From the NCBI GenBank assembly GCA_963665935.1, contig OY762510.1:1736001-1800000 (forward strand): 64,000 bases of DNA, written 5' to 3'. Positions 26,145 through 35,448 of this stretch are shown here, one piece after another. This DNA is from Syntrophus sp963665935 (GTDB lineage Bacteria > Desulfobacterota > Syntrophia > Syntrophales > Syntrophaceae). Numbering within the stretch: the first letter of the stretch is position 1; every line of letters begins with the position of its first letter. The notes below the pieces were generated by a model, which was given only the letters and a program-made list of their open reading frames with translations, had not been told where the DNA came from and made no database searches. Both the position numbers and the translations under genes were made by a program.

Positions 26145-28208
26145 ATGGAAAAAATACAGACTGACTGTGCCTTGTGCATCAACTGCTGTGGCTTGGATTG
26201 CTATGTGGAAGATGGCAAGCTGGTTAAGGTGGAGGGGACGCCGGAGCACTGGTTGAACAAAGGGGCCCTGTGCGCGAAGGCTAAATTCCTGGTGGAAGGG
26301 ACCTATTCCCCAAACCGCTTGAAGTACCCGATGAAGAAAGTGAATGGGAAGTTCGAAAGGGTCTCCTGGGATCAGGCCTTGGACGAAATCGCCGCCAAAT
26401 TGAAGGAACTGAAGGAAAAATACGGCGCGCATACCCTGGCTACCTGGACCGGATCCGTAGGGGTCGAACACTTCGAGATGGCGGCCTTCAACCAGCGTTT
26501 TGCCAAGGCATACGGCTCACCCAATTTCTTCAATCCAGAAGGCATCTGCTTCCGCACCCGGATCCTGGCCCGTCAGATTACTTTTGGCCGCTATCCCGTG
26601 GAACAGCCGCGGAACGCCAAACTGATCATTCTCTGGGGGCATAATCCCGATGCAAGTTACTTTGTGATCGCCAATGATATCCGAGAAAGGGTCAGAAAGA
26701 ATGAATTGGAACTGATCGTTATCGATGTGCGGAAGATTCCCTTGGCGAAAGAGGGGATCTACCTGCAGCCCCGCCCGGGTACGGATGCCGCCATTGCCCT
26801 GGCCATGATGCATGTCATTATCGGAGAAAATCTGTATGACAAAGAATTTGTTGATAACTGGTGCACTGGATTCGACAAGCTGACTGAACACGTCAAGAAA
26901 CTTACACCGGAATGGGCTGAGGAAGTCAGCGGCGTGCCGGCTTCGGAAATCAAGCGGATCGCGCGGATGTTTGCCAATGTCAAAGAAGCCTCCATTCTGG
27001 AGGGTGTGGGCCATCTGAACCAGTATCAAAATGGTCTCCAGAATGAGAGATGTTTTAACATCCTGATGGCCATCACCGGCAAGATCGACCGCCCCGGCGG
27101 ATGGGTCACCTGCCCCCAGATCCGCCTGGCCGATCTGCGTGTGCCCATTGAGGAAAAGAACCTCGGTTACGACGAGTACCCCGTATTTCACCAGTTCAAC
27201 AAGCGCACTCCTCCTTACGGTTCCGCATCCATGATGACGGAGGCAATGATCACCGGAAAGCCATATCCGATCAAGGCCTTCTTCAGCTCCGGCAGCAACC
27301 CGGCTTTGACCTTCCCCGATACCGGGCGTTTCCTGGACGGGTTGAAGCAGCTGGAGCTTTTTGTAAGCATTGATCCCTATATGACCGAAACCAGTGAACT
27401 GGCTGATTATGCGCTGCCGGCCTGCACCTTCCTGGAAGAGACCGGCATCGGCGGCTTCCCCTACGCCATCTCGCACTGCGTTCCCTATATCATCCTGCGC
27501 AAAAAAGTCATCGAGCCTCTTTATGAGAGCCGGCCGATTTGGTCCATCTGGAGCGAGTTGGGACGGAGATTGGGCTACGGCGATCTGTTCCCCTGGAAAA
27601 CAGACGAAGAAGTGGCAGAGCACATGTTCTCCACCTCCGGCGTCACCTATCAGCAGTTGGTTGACCATCCCGAAGGTCTCTATTTCGGCGAGATCGAATA
27701 TGAGCTCTTCAAAAGAGTCGGTTTTGCCACGGCCAGCGGAAAAGTGGAACTCTATTCCGCAGAGATGGAAAGGCTGGGTGCGCCTGGTCTTCCCTCCCAC
27801 GTCGAGCCGGAGCAGAGCTATCGAGCCAATCCGGAGATCGCCAAAAAATATCCGGAAACATTGCTTACCGGAGCCCGACACCAGGAATTCATCGGAGCAC
27901 AGATGAAGGATGTATCCGGGCTGATGGCGCTTCTGCCTGAACCGCACGCCATGATCCATCCGGTCACCGCGAAGAAGTATGACATTATCGAGGGTGAACT
28001 GATGGGTGTGGAAACACCGCGCGGCATGATTAAAATTAAAGCAAACGTAACCGAAGATATTCGACCGGGTGCCGTTTCCATTCCCCATGGTTGGGCAGCA
28101 GCCAATGTCAATATCCTGTTGGACTCCCGGGTAAGAGACAAGGTGTCCGGTTACATTACGATGCGGGGCAATGCCTGCCGCCTTGTAAAACTGGATCCGA
28201 GCAAATAG
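26145..28208 (+). CDS. Molybdopterin (Mo/W) oxidoreductase, acetylene-hydratase/BisC-like
   Basis: 687 residues of the DMSO-reductase superfamily. A short N-terminal [4Fe-4S] motif uses Cys 8, 11, 15 and 43. The metal-ligand position is probably Cys135 in PEGICFRTR. MGD-binding segments follow (ILWGHNPDAS, DVRKIPLAKEGIYLQPRPGTDAA, SIPHGWAAANVN). There is no Tat signal, so it is cytoplasmic, and no small partner subunit adjoins. The overall order of motifs resembles tungsten acetylene hydratase and related anaerobic enzymes; the substrate is not predictable. GGAGGG stands seven bases before the ATG. Well separated by a strong terminator from moaA. Confidence 0.85.
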   Translation: MEKIQTDCALCINCCGLDCYVEDGKLVKVEGTPEHWLNKGALCAKAKFLVEGTYSPNRLKYPMKKVNGKFERVSWDQALDEIAAKLKELKEKYGAHTLATWTGSVGVEHFEMAAFNQRFAKAYGSPNFFNPEGICFRTRILARQITFGRYPVEQPRNAKLIILWGHNPDASYFVIANDIRERVRKNELELIVIDVRKIPLAKEGIYLQPRPGTDAAIALAMMHVIIGENLYDKEFVDNWCTGFDKLTEHVKKLTPEWAEEVSGVPASEIKRIARMFANVKEASILEGVGHLNQYQNGLQNERCFNILMAITGKIDRPGGWVTCPQIRLADLRVPIEEKNLGYDEYPVFHQFNKRTPPYGSASMMTEAMITGKPYPIKAFFSSGSNPALTFPDTGRFLDGLKQLELFVSIDPYMTETSELADYALPACTFLEETGIGGFPYAISHCVPYIILRKKVIEPLYESRPIWSIWSELGRRLGYGDLFPWKTDEEVAEHMFSTSGVTYQQLVDHPEGLYFGEIEYELFKRVGFATASGKVELYSAEMERLGAPGLPSHVEPEQSYRANPEIAKKYPETLLTGARHQEFIGAQMKDVSGLMALLPEPHAMIHPVTAKKYDIIEGELMGVETPRGMIKIKANVTEDIRPGAVSIPHGWAAANVNILLDSRVRDKVSGYITMRGNACRLVKLDPSK

Positions 28209-28266
28209 GGTTTAGAAGTCTTTATTTGCTGAATCCGACCTCTTGTCCCTGTGGTTAAGATGAGAA

Positions 28267-28316
28267 AGCCGGCGTCGTACCTGACCGTAAGGTTAAGGAT
28301 GACGCCGGCTTTTTTG
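28267..28316 (+). terminator. Rho-independent terminator
   Basis: AGCCGGCGTC (28267-28276) pairs perfectly with GACGCCGGCT (28301-28310), then TTTTTGTTT. It stands about 60 bases after the molybdopterin-enzyme stop. Confidence 0.88.
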
Positions 28317-28379
28317 TTTCTTGACCTTTGATGGTTCATAATAAATTTGATGAAAGGCAATCCGGCATTTATCCATGTC

Positions 28380-28417
28380 TTGACATAGGAAGTTACTCTG
28401 CCTATATAAACATATAG
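28380..28417 (+). promoter_or_regulatory. moaA promoter with palindromic operator
   Basis: Near-consensus TTGACA (28380-28385), 17-bp spacer, TATATA (28403-28408). The palindrome CTATAT-AAAC-ATATAG (28402-28417) overlaps the -10. The TATATA-like half-sites recall ModE sites but are closer together than the ModE consensus. A leader of about 70 bases follows. Confidence 0.65.
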
Positions 28418-28486
28418 AGGGGTAATCGATACATCCTCGCTGTTAAGATTTCGACAATAAAGAGTTGAAGAGAAGAAAGTGATAGC

Positions 28487-29467
28487 ATGTTAGATACTTA
28501 TAATAGAAAGATAAATTACCTGCGCATCTCCGTGACTGATCGGTGTAATCTGCGCTGTCGGTATTGCATGCCGGAAGAGGGAATTACCAAACTTGAACAC
28601 GAAGAGATTTTGAGTTTGGAAGACATCGTGAGATTGGTTAAAGTCGGCGCCGGGATTGGTATTCGCAAGATCCGGCTTACCGGTGGTGAACCGCTGATCC
28701 GCAGGCACATTACCCAACTGATCGCCGGCATTCGCAAAATACCGGAAATTGACGACATCGCCATCACCACAAACGGTGTATTATTTGCTGACATGGCGGA
28801 AGAATTAAAAGCTGCGGGCCTGGACCGGGTCAATTTCAGTCTGGATACGATGGTTGCCGAGAAATTCAACTTTATTACGCGACGGGATCACCGGACGGAA
28901 GTGAAGAACGCCATTTTTAAAGCCCTGGACCTCGGGATGGAGCCGGTTAAAATCAATACTGTTGCCATAAAAGGCTTTAATGATGATGAGATTCTGGATT
29001 TTGCAAAGCTTGCCTATGATTTTTCCCTGCACATCCGGTTTATCGAATTCATGCCGATCGGGGATCTGTTGTTCTGGAGCAAGGATCGCATGATCTCTTC
29101 TGAGGAGATTAAAGGACTGATTGAACAGAGATATGAGCTGACCCCGACGAAATTAAGCAAGGGAAGCGGTCCGGCTGTATATTTTAAACTTACCGGGGGG
29201 CAGGGGACGATCGGATTCATCACGCCGATGAGCCACAAATTCTGCTCCGAATGCAACCGCTTGCGTCTGACGGCCGAAGGAAAACTGCGAGGCTGCCTAT
29301 ATGACAAGCGGGAAATCGATTTGAAAGCGGCCCTTGAGAACAAGTCCAGCGATGAGGATCTAAAAAAACTCTTCATTCAGGCTATTTCCCTCAAACCGTC
29401 CGAACATCGCATGAATGAGGGCTGGGGGAAGGACAACCTGCGCAAGATGAGTCAGATAGGGGGGTAA
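28487..29467 (+). CDS. moaA: GTP 3',8-cyclase MoaA (molybdenum cofactor biosynthesis)
   Basis: 326 residues, radical SAM enzyme converting GTP to 3',8-cyclo-GTP, the first step of molybdopterin synthesis. The N-terminal cluster is C20-x3-C24-x2-C27 (CNLRCRYC), followed by LTGGEPLIR. The C-terminal cluster is CSECNRLRLTAEGKLRGCL. The protein ends in the functionally required Gly-Gly (SQIGG). It is a single-gene unit with its own promoter, convergent with the nitroreductase gene. Its product serves both molybdopterin enzymes in this window. Confidence 0.95.
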   Translation: MLDTYNRKINYLRISVTDRCNLRCRYCMPEEGITKLEHEEILSLEDIVRLVKVGAGIGIRKIRLTGGEPLIRRHITQLIAGIRKIPEIDDIAITTNGVLFADMAEELKAAGLDRVNFSLDTMVAEKFNFITRRDHRTEVKNAIFKALDLGMEPVKINTVAIKGFNDDEILDFAKLAYDFSLHIRFIEFMPIGDLLFWSKDRMISSEEIKGLIEQRYELTPTKLSKGSGPAVYFKLTGGQGTIGFITPMSHKFCSECNRLRLTAEGKLRGCLYDKREIDLKAALENKSSDEDLKKLFIQAISLKPSEHRMNEGWGKDNLRKMSQIGG

Positions 29468-29515
29468 ATCGGACCGGATCTGAGTGCGAATGTCGTGTGA
29501 CATCTTCTCCGCGAA

Positions 29516-30634
29516 TTACCGCCAGGTCACCGCACCTATTTTCCTGCTTGGGATGAGATGGTATCGGAGCTGCGGATAACCGACCATCATCGCCCCGAAG
29601 ACCTGATGACCCTCCGGCAGGCTGAGCGCTTCCTTCAGGGGGGGATACAGGTTGGCTGCCCGAGAAAAAAAGCCTGCCCAACATGCACCCAGACCCTTCG
29701 AAAAAGCGGCAATCTCCAGGTAGGTCAGGGCAATCGTACAGGATGACTGGGAACGGGCGTCAGCCCCGTCGGCATGCGCCACAATGAGATGCGGCGCTCC
29801 GCGACAGATTCGATCTTCTCCGCTTTCCCAGGCGGCAACCAATCTTTGCATATGGAGTTCCTGCGCCAGGATCAGGTCCGTTTTTATGACGGAACGCATC
29901 CAGTCGATGACCAGGCCGGCCAGGCGCTTCACCTCCTGGGCGTCTTCGATGACCAGCCAGTTGACCGGCTGTGTATTCATGGCGGTGGGGGCATAGCGGG
30001 CCGTATCGAGAATGTCGGTTAATGTTTCCCGGTCTACCGGCTTTTTCCTGTAGACGCGGATCGATCTCCGGCCCGTCAACAGATGCTTCACCTGTTCCGC
30101 CGAGGGAAGGAGCTTCCTGTTGAAGGGAGAACACTCTTCCGGGTTCATGGTTTCCAGAGAAAGGGGACCGGCGACCAGGAGGCCCGTGGCGTCGATCCTG
30201 GGAACGCCCGGTTTCAGGGTCTTGATGGAGAGGGCCCCGTAAGGGCAGACGGAAACGCAATGTCCGCAGAGGATACATTGCAGTTCCGCTTTATCGATCG
30301 GAAAGGGGAGCTTCGTTTCCCTGTTGACCGTGATGAGTTTGAACGGGCAGGCGGCCAGGCAGAGATAATCCTGCCTGCATTTCTGGGGATCAATCTGAAG
30401 CAGGTTATTCCTTGTCAGATCCTCATCGGTGAGTTTCTGAATCCTCAAAGTAATGGCCTGGCTGGGGCAGGTTGAAACGCAGCGTTCGCAGTGGAGACAG
30501 AGCTGTTCCGCTCCCTCGATCCAGACAGGCAGCCCGTCCTCCTCCCGAAAGGTGATGATCTTCATCGGGCATGATGTCGCACATATGCCACTGCGTCTGC
30601 ATTTTTGAGGATCAACTTCGAAGATGTTGCCCAT
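29516..30634 (-). CDS. Ferredoxin-nitroreductase fusion with four [4Fe-4S] motifs
   Basis: 372 residues. Residues about 1-145 hold two tandem 2x[4Fe-4S] ferredoxin domains: CRRSGICATSC, CLHCERCVSTC, CRQDYLCLAAC and CILCGHCVSVC. Residues about 180-372 are an FMN nitroreductase (RRSIRVYRKKPV, ARYAPTAMNTQPVNWLVI, AFSKGLGACWAGFF). The 4Fe-4S-nitroreductase fusion is common in anaerobes, but two double domains are more than the usual one. It probably passes electrons from a low-potential donor to an unknown acceptor. Confidence 0.82.
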   Translation of the reverse strand: MGNIFEVDPQKCRRSGICATSCPMKIITFREEDGLPVWIEGAEQLCLHCERCVSTCPSQAITLRIQKLTDEDLTRNNLLQIDPQKCRQDYLCLAACPFKLITVNRETKLPFPIDKAELQCILCGHCVSVCPYGALSIKTLKPGVPRIDATGLLVAGPLSLETMNPEECSPFNRKLLPSAEQVKHLLTGRRSIRVYRKKPVDRETLTDILDTARYAPTAMNTQPVNWLVIEDAQEVKRLAGLVIDWMRSVIKTDLILAQELHMQRLVAAWESGEDRICRGAPHLIVAHADGADARSQSSCTIALTYLEIAAFSKGLGACWAGFFSRAANLYPPLKEALSLPEGHQVFGAMMVGYPQLRYHLIPSRKIGAVTWR

Positions 30635-30782
30635 GGATATTCTCTCCTTTACTGTACCCGTGCCCCATCTTTGAACAGCGGGTTTCTTTAACGATCATTT
30701 TGGGTTCGCGCACGCGCAGAATCCTTTTTGGATGTTGTCGCCTTGACTTTTGCAGAAAGATGCCTTTCCATTCCGCCGGTCC

Positions 30783-32243
30783 TCAACTTGCCCGGCTGGG
30801 TTCAAACTGCCGCTTCGCAAGCCAGAAGGAGGGCAGATGGCGGATCAGGTACAGGAGGCTGTGGCGGTGCTCCCAGATACGATCCCTGAATTTTTTCCGC
30901 CAGCCGGGATCGGAATAGAAGCGCTTCACATGCTCGTTGTAAAGCTGGTCCAGCCTTTCTTTGGATTCGATTCCCCGGGGGACGAAAACGAAATTCAGGC
31001 AATTCATCAGCCGCCAGTCTTCTTCAAAAGTCCCTTCCTCCCGGATCGTCGGCCAGAGGGGTGCTCCGGGAAAGGGGGTGAACTTGGCCATGTTCATGTC
31101 ATCAAGCCCGAGGTCGATGATAAAATCCGATGTCTTGCGGATCGATTCCTCCGTTTCGCCCGGCAGGCCCATCATGAAAAGCCCTTTGGCCCGCAACCCC
31201 GCGTCCTGAATCCGCTTCACCGTATCGCGGACAGCCTCCAGAGAAACTCCGGACTTGTGCCGGGCCAGCATCTGAGGGTCCGCCGATTCCACACCCAGGG
31301 ACACCATCAGGCAACCCGCCTCCTTGAGCATGGAGAGCAGCGCGTCATCGGTATGGCCCACCCGCACGGCGCAGTTGAAATTCATTCCTAGGGGCCGGCG
31401 GCAGAGGGCTTCGCAGAGTTCCACGATCCGCTTGCGGTCGAAGGTGAAGAGATCGTCGTAAATATTGACATGGCGGACCCCGAAGCGGGTCCGCAAATAG
31501 TTCATGTGTTCGTAAATGTACGGGGCGGAGTTGTACCGGAAGCCCCTCTTGAAGACGGAACGATCGCAGTAGGAGCACGAGTACATGCAGCCCCGGGAGG
31601 TGATCATCGTCGCTCCGGGCGTATTGACATAGCTGAAGAGCGGCAGGTGATAGTCCTTCGGGAAACCTTTCAGCTTCTCATAGGCGGGAAAGGGGAGGGT
31701 GTCCAAATCGGGAATCGGGAAACGGGGGGGATTGACCACCACCTCGGAACCCTGTCGCCGGATCAGACCTGGAATTTCTTCAGGGGCCTTGCCTCCGGCC
31801 AATTCCGTTAAAGTCTGCTCCCCTTCACCGGCGCAGAGGAAGTCAAAGGCCGGATAGGCATCGAGGAGGTCGCCCATCAGGGCGGAGACATGGACCCCCC
31901 CGCAGACCGTCGAAATGGCAGCGGAGGCTTCCTTGATTTTTCCTGCCATTTCCGCGGCATCGGGGAAGGAGGAGGTTGTGGCCGAAAAGCCGACCAGGTC
32001 CGGCTGGTAAGCGAGGACTGTCTTGACCTGTACGTCTAGGTCGGGAGAAACGCCCGGCCCGAGGCAGTCGTAGAGAAAAACGTCATGACCCTCCTGCAGC
32101 AGGCAGGCGGCGATGGAAAGGAGCCCCTGGGGCGCCATGCGGTTGGCGACATCGGTCACATCACGGGAGCCGGGGAGCCAGTTGAATCCCCGGGGATGGA
32201 CAAGGGCAATGCGTTTTTCCCCCTTAGTTGAAAGTCCGGTCAT
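30783..32243 (-). CDS. B12-binding radical SAM protein
   Basis: 486 residues. A cobalamin-binding Rossmann domain occupies about 10-150 (no clear DxHxxG, as in many of this class), followed by a radical SAM barrel with the cluster motif SRGCMYSCSYC (C-x3-C-x2-C). SLGVESADPQML and GLFMMGLPGETEESI are the usual downstream barrel motifs. The C-terminal domain is basic. Such proteins methylate or rearrange lipids, hopanoids or natural products; nothing nearby fixes the substrate. The ATG at 32243 has only a weak ribosome site. Confidence 0.82.
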   Translation of the reverse strand: MTGLSTKGEKRIALVHPRGFNWLPGSRDVTDVANRMAPQGLLSIAACLLQEGHDVFLYDCLGPGVSPDLDVQVKTVLAYQPDLVGFSATTSSFPDAAEMAGKIKEASAAISTVCGGVHVSALMGDLLDAYPAFDFLCAGEGEQTLTELAGGKAPEEIPGLIRRQGSEVVVNPPRFPIPDLDTLPFPAYEKLKGFPKDYHLPLFSYVNTPGATMITSRGCMYSCSYCDRSVFKRGFRYNSAPYIYEHMNYLRTRFGVRHVNIYDDLFTFDRKRIVELCEALCRRPLGMNFNCAVRVGHTDDALLSMLKEAGCLMVSLGVESADPQMLARHKSGVSLEAVRDTVKRIQDAGLRAKGLFMMGLPGETEESIRKTSDFIIDLGLDDMNMAKFTPFPGAPLWPTIREEGTFEEDWRLMNCLNFVFVPRGIESKERLDQLYNEHVKRFYSDPGWRKKFRDRIWEHRHSLLYLIRHLPSFWLAKRQFEPSRAS

Positions 32244-32483
32244 CCGCTAAACTCTTTCTTTGATCGTCCACGACTCAAAGTCACCCCATTGTCGCACCGT
32301 ACCGGGGAAAGAACTCCCCGTTTTAAGAAGAAATATCCTGCTCACAGATCATCTCAATGCCCAACGCCCGGGGGCGAAAACAGAGGGAATAGAAATCTCC
32401 CGGGGTTGTATCTTATCGATGGTTAACACCTGACACAAATCCCACCCGGAAAGGCTCTTTATGAAGGTTTGGCGTTTTATCCG

Positions 32484-33881
32484 TCAGTCTATCCCATTTT
32501 CTCTGTTGACCTGATCGAGAAACAACTTGGTTCGGTTCGCCCAGAATTTGAAGGCATCTTCGGCGGACCCCCATTTCGTAAACTTTTCTCTCAACCCGGT
32601 TTTCTGGTCATCAATGGCCGCCATAATCGGGGTATTGGATATTGAGTCGAGGACCATCACCTCGATGCTGGTTGCTCCCGAATCGGTCCAGGATGACTTC
32701 AGGCCTTTTTCTGCTTTCGTCAGACCAAAGCCGGACGGCCAGATCTCACTCAATACCGGCCGGCTCTGCTTGAGATCGGTGATCGCGCAGCGTATCCGGA
32801 CAACACCGGGGCCTGGTGCCTTTACGATGGGGTAATTCTTCTTGAGCACGTTCTTGAATTGCCGATGAAAGAGATCCGCCAGATCCTTCAATTCCTGGGG
32901 ATCCATTCCCTTATATTCGGAATCGGGGGCGAAGAAAAAAATCACCCGATCGAACATCAGCCCATGATATCTGGAAAAATCCGTTCCCGGCCTGATCCAG
33001 CGCAATCGGGCGCCGCCTACGGGTCCCGGCGTAAGGACAATCTCCGTCTGATCGTCCCAAAGGCACTGCAGTCTTTCTGCCGGCGCTTTTGCTCCGCCCC
33101 CATGGGAGGGAATTTTCGGAAGAATGCGTTCAAAGACAGAGACACATTCCGGGTCCCATTGGGTTCCGGAGCCCTCCTTCAGGATTTCGAGCGCCTCCTG
33201 ATACGTTTTGGCTTTATGATAAGGCCTGTCGGTGGTGATGGCGTCAAAGGCGTCTGCTGCAGCAATGATTTTCGCCCCCAAGGGGATGTCCTGGCCCTTC
33301 AGACGGTTGGGGTAGCCGAGGCCATCGGGGCGTTCATGATGACAGAGGATGTAGGACAAGGCACTGCCTAGAAAATCAAGGTCTTTCAGGATTTCAGCGC
33401 CCGTGGCCGGATGTCGGGTAATCTCCTGAACAATCTCCGGCGGGCTGTGCCCTTCATGGGGGAGGAACAGGTAATCCGGAAATCCGATCTTTCCTATGTC
33501 GTGAAGCAGTCCGGCCAATTGGACCAGCTCCGCATCTCCCCCACTCAGCTCCATCTCCGCCGCGATCAACCCGGCGATCTGGCCGACGCGTTCCGCATGG
33601 CCTTCGGTGTACGAATCGCGGGCAGCCAGCGCCTTGGCCATCGTGGTCACCGTTGCAATGATGTTTCGGCGGGTGTGCCGGTTCGTCTCCTCCACCTGCC
33701 GGGTCAGTCTCTCCAGATGGCTTTCGCGGGCTTCAACCTTTGCCATCATACCGCCCAGGGCTTCGGCAATGGTGCGCAAGGGCTCTTCCGTATCCGGACC
33801 GATCCGTTCCATGATGTCGCCGGTATAACGACCCTCTGCGAACTCCGTTATCATCTCAACAAGCCGATTCAATTTATCCAA
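32484..33881 (-). CDS. HD-GYP phosphodiesterase domain fused to a DUF3313-like domain
   Basis: 465 residues. After a helical N-terminus (about 1-75), an HD-GYP domain (about 80-260) has HDIGKI (H127, D128) and HHERPDGLGYP (181-191), the signature of c-di-GMP phosphodiesterases. From about 285 to the end, the pattern of DUF3313 appears: YHGLMFDRVIFFF, YPIVKAPGPGVVRIRCAITD, SIEVMVLDSISNTPIMAAIDD, and WGSAEDAFKFWANRTKLFL. DUF3313 is otherwise met in exported lipoproteins, so a fusion to a cytoplasmic signalling enzyme is odd. The start is TTG at 33881, with GAGGAAG upstream. Confidence 0.78.
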   Translation of the reverse strand: MDKLNRLVEMITEFAEGRYTGDIMERIGPDTEEPLRTIAEALGGMMAKVEARESHLERLTRQVEETNRHTRRNIIATVTTMAKALAARDSYTEGHAERVGQIAGLIAAEMELSGGDAELVQLAGLLHDIGKIGFPDYLFLPHEGHSPPEIVQEITRHPATGAEILKDLDFLGSALSYILCHHERPDGLGYPNRLKGQDIPLGAKIIAAADAFDAITTDRPYHKAKTYQEALEILKEGSGTQWDPECVSVFERILPKIPSHGGGAKAPAERLQCLWDDQTEIVLTPGPVGGARLRWIRPGTDFSRYHGLMFDRVIFFFAPDSEYKGMDPQELKDLADLFHRQFKNVLKKNYPIVKAPGPGVVRIRCAITDLKQSRPVLSEIWPSGFGLTKAEKGLKSSWTDSGATSIEVMVLDSISNTPIMAAIDDQKTGLREKFTKWGSAEDAFKFWANRTKLFLDQVNRENGID

Positions 33882-33926
33882 CGTCGCTTCCTCAAATAAT
33901 ACGGGCGTAAACCGGATATCTGGTCA

Positions 33927-34592
33927 TTATGGCCCCAATTCAACCCGGTTCCATTCTCTTTTGTCCGCCTCCTCAGCAAGGTTCTCTGAGTCAAATCTCA
34001 CTGTTTGTTCCGATAACCACTCAGGTTCTCCCCAAGGAACATCTCCGCCGTGCACGGGGCGCATTGGGCTCGCCTTTACCAACTGGAGACGGGGATAACT
34101 GCGAACACGGTAGCCTGCTCCCCCTTCTCGATCAAATGCGATATACGCGATCTTTTTGGCCGAGGGCGACAACGAAGGTGGACCCAAGTACGGATCCAAG
34201 TCATCCGGTATTATGGCTTCGGTTGTTTTTCCCGATTCAAGGTCGTAGTGCACGAACCGTTTTATCTCACACCGTTCGTAGTGGAGGCAAAACAGGGTCT
34301 TGGGTGGTATCAACTGGGGTTCTTGAACGGTGATAAGACCTGGAATGATTCTTGTTCCTGATGCGGTCCTTACTTCTACTTTTCCGACTCGTTGAAGTAT
34401 GACCTCGCAGTCCTCCATTCGGATGTCCACCAGTCTTGTCTCGTATCTCTGCTGTTTCCCGTCCGATCCGGTCATAGTGCTCGCAGTGCACCAGCTTTTC
34501 ATCCAGGTCTTTCTTTCGCCGGTACAGGAGACGAGGGAAAAGTACAGGGCAACCAGCAGACATGAGATGCCAAGCGCTCTTGCCTGGTTCAT
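33927..34592 (-). CDS. Lipoprotein of unknown function
   Basis: 221 residues. The N-terminus ends in a lipobox, LVSC at about residues 20-23, so a lipid-anchored envelope protein is likely. The mature part has a stretch reminiscent of WD40/TolB-type beta-propeller blades (LGPPSLSPSAKKIAYIAFDREG), but too short for a full propeller. Six cysteines. I do not recognise a family. It lies 45 bases upstream of the HD-GYP gene on the same strand and may be co-transcribed with it. Confidence 0.6.
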   Translation of the reverse strand: MNQARALGISCLLVALYFSLVSCTGERKTWMKSWCTASTMTGSDGKQQRYETRLVDIRMEDCEVILQRVGKVEVRTASGTRIIPGLITVQEPQLIPPKTLFCLHYERCEIKRFVHYDLESGKTTEAIIPDDLDPYLGPPSLSPSAKKIAYIAFDREGGAGYRVRSYPRLQLVKASPMRPVHGGDVPWGEPEWLSEQTVRFDSENLAEEADKREWNRVELGP

Positions 34593-34715
34593 GGCTGCCC
34601 CGTGTCTGTGGGTATGTTCAATGTCTTCACTTCCCCGTCTTTCTTCATTCTACAAGTTTTGGTAACACATTGCTCATCGCATATCCGGATATCCGGGGAC
34701 ATCATGTTGGTTTTA

Positions 34716-35378
34716 TCACATCTTTTTTGGCCGACCACCTTTTTGAGGAATCAGAATTCTGTCCAACTGGCTTTCCAACTGTTCCATAAACTGTTTGCTG
34801 CCTAAAGGTCGTCCTGTTCGTTCATGCTGTTGCATTAACTCATATTCATCGTTAGACGCGTCACCGCAAAGAAACTGCCGCCAGTTGCCGCCAACCAATT
34901 CCAACAATGGTTTCACCGTCACGAGCGCATCGTCTTTCCCATGCATATGGGCCTTGGCACTGCTCCAGTGATATTCCTCAGGCGTTGACACCAGCCCTGA
35001 TTTTACAGGATTAAGTTCAACATAACGTGTTGCAGCAAGCAGATACTTTTCGTCCATCAAGAATGAGGAAAAGCGCCCCTGCCACAAATGACCTTTCCAA
35101 TTTTCTCGAAAATTAATCTGTCGCGTGTAACGTCTGTGGGCCTCACCGATTGCCCGGCAAAGGCCTTCTGCATAGTCGGGAACAGCAATCAAGTGCACAT
35201 GGTTTGGCATCAGGCAGTAGGCCCATATTTCAACGCTGTATTTACCGCACCACTCGGCCATGAGCTGGATGTAATCCCTGTAATCGCTATCACAGAAAAA
35301 TGTATCCTGCCTGCGATTTCCACGCTGTGTTATATGATGAGGATAATGTTCTGCAACGACTCTCGCAATTCGTACCAT
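34716..35378 (-). CDS. Y1 (REP-associated type) transposase, copy 1
   Basis: 220 residues, HUH single-strand transposase of the IS200/RAYT kind. The metal-binding HxH is in MPNHVHLIAV, and the catalytic Tyr is expected in the helix KYLLAATRYVELNPVKSG. The N-terminal ARVVAEHYPHHITQRGNRRQ is the family hallmark. The frame is intact. A second, damaged copy lies at 41800. The word GTATAGTGTCCCC (35424-35436) upstream matches the end motif seen at copy 2. Confidence 0.85.
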   Translation of the reverse strand: MVRIARVVAEHYPHHITQRGNRRQDTFFCDSDYRDYIQLMAEWCGKYSVEIWAYCLMPNHVHLIAVPDYAEGLCRAIGEAHRRYTRQINFRENWKGHLWQGRFSSFLMDEKYLLAATRYVELNPVKSGLVSTPEEYHWSSAKAHMHGKDDALVTVKPLLELVGGNWRQFLCGDASNDEYELMQQHERTGRPLGSKQFMEQLESQLDRILIPQKGGRPKKM

Positions 35379-35448
35379 GTTTTGTTTCTATATCTATCAA
35401 CACTTTCCGTCAATCAAAAACTTGTATAGTGTCCCCTGATTATGCTGA

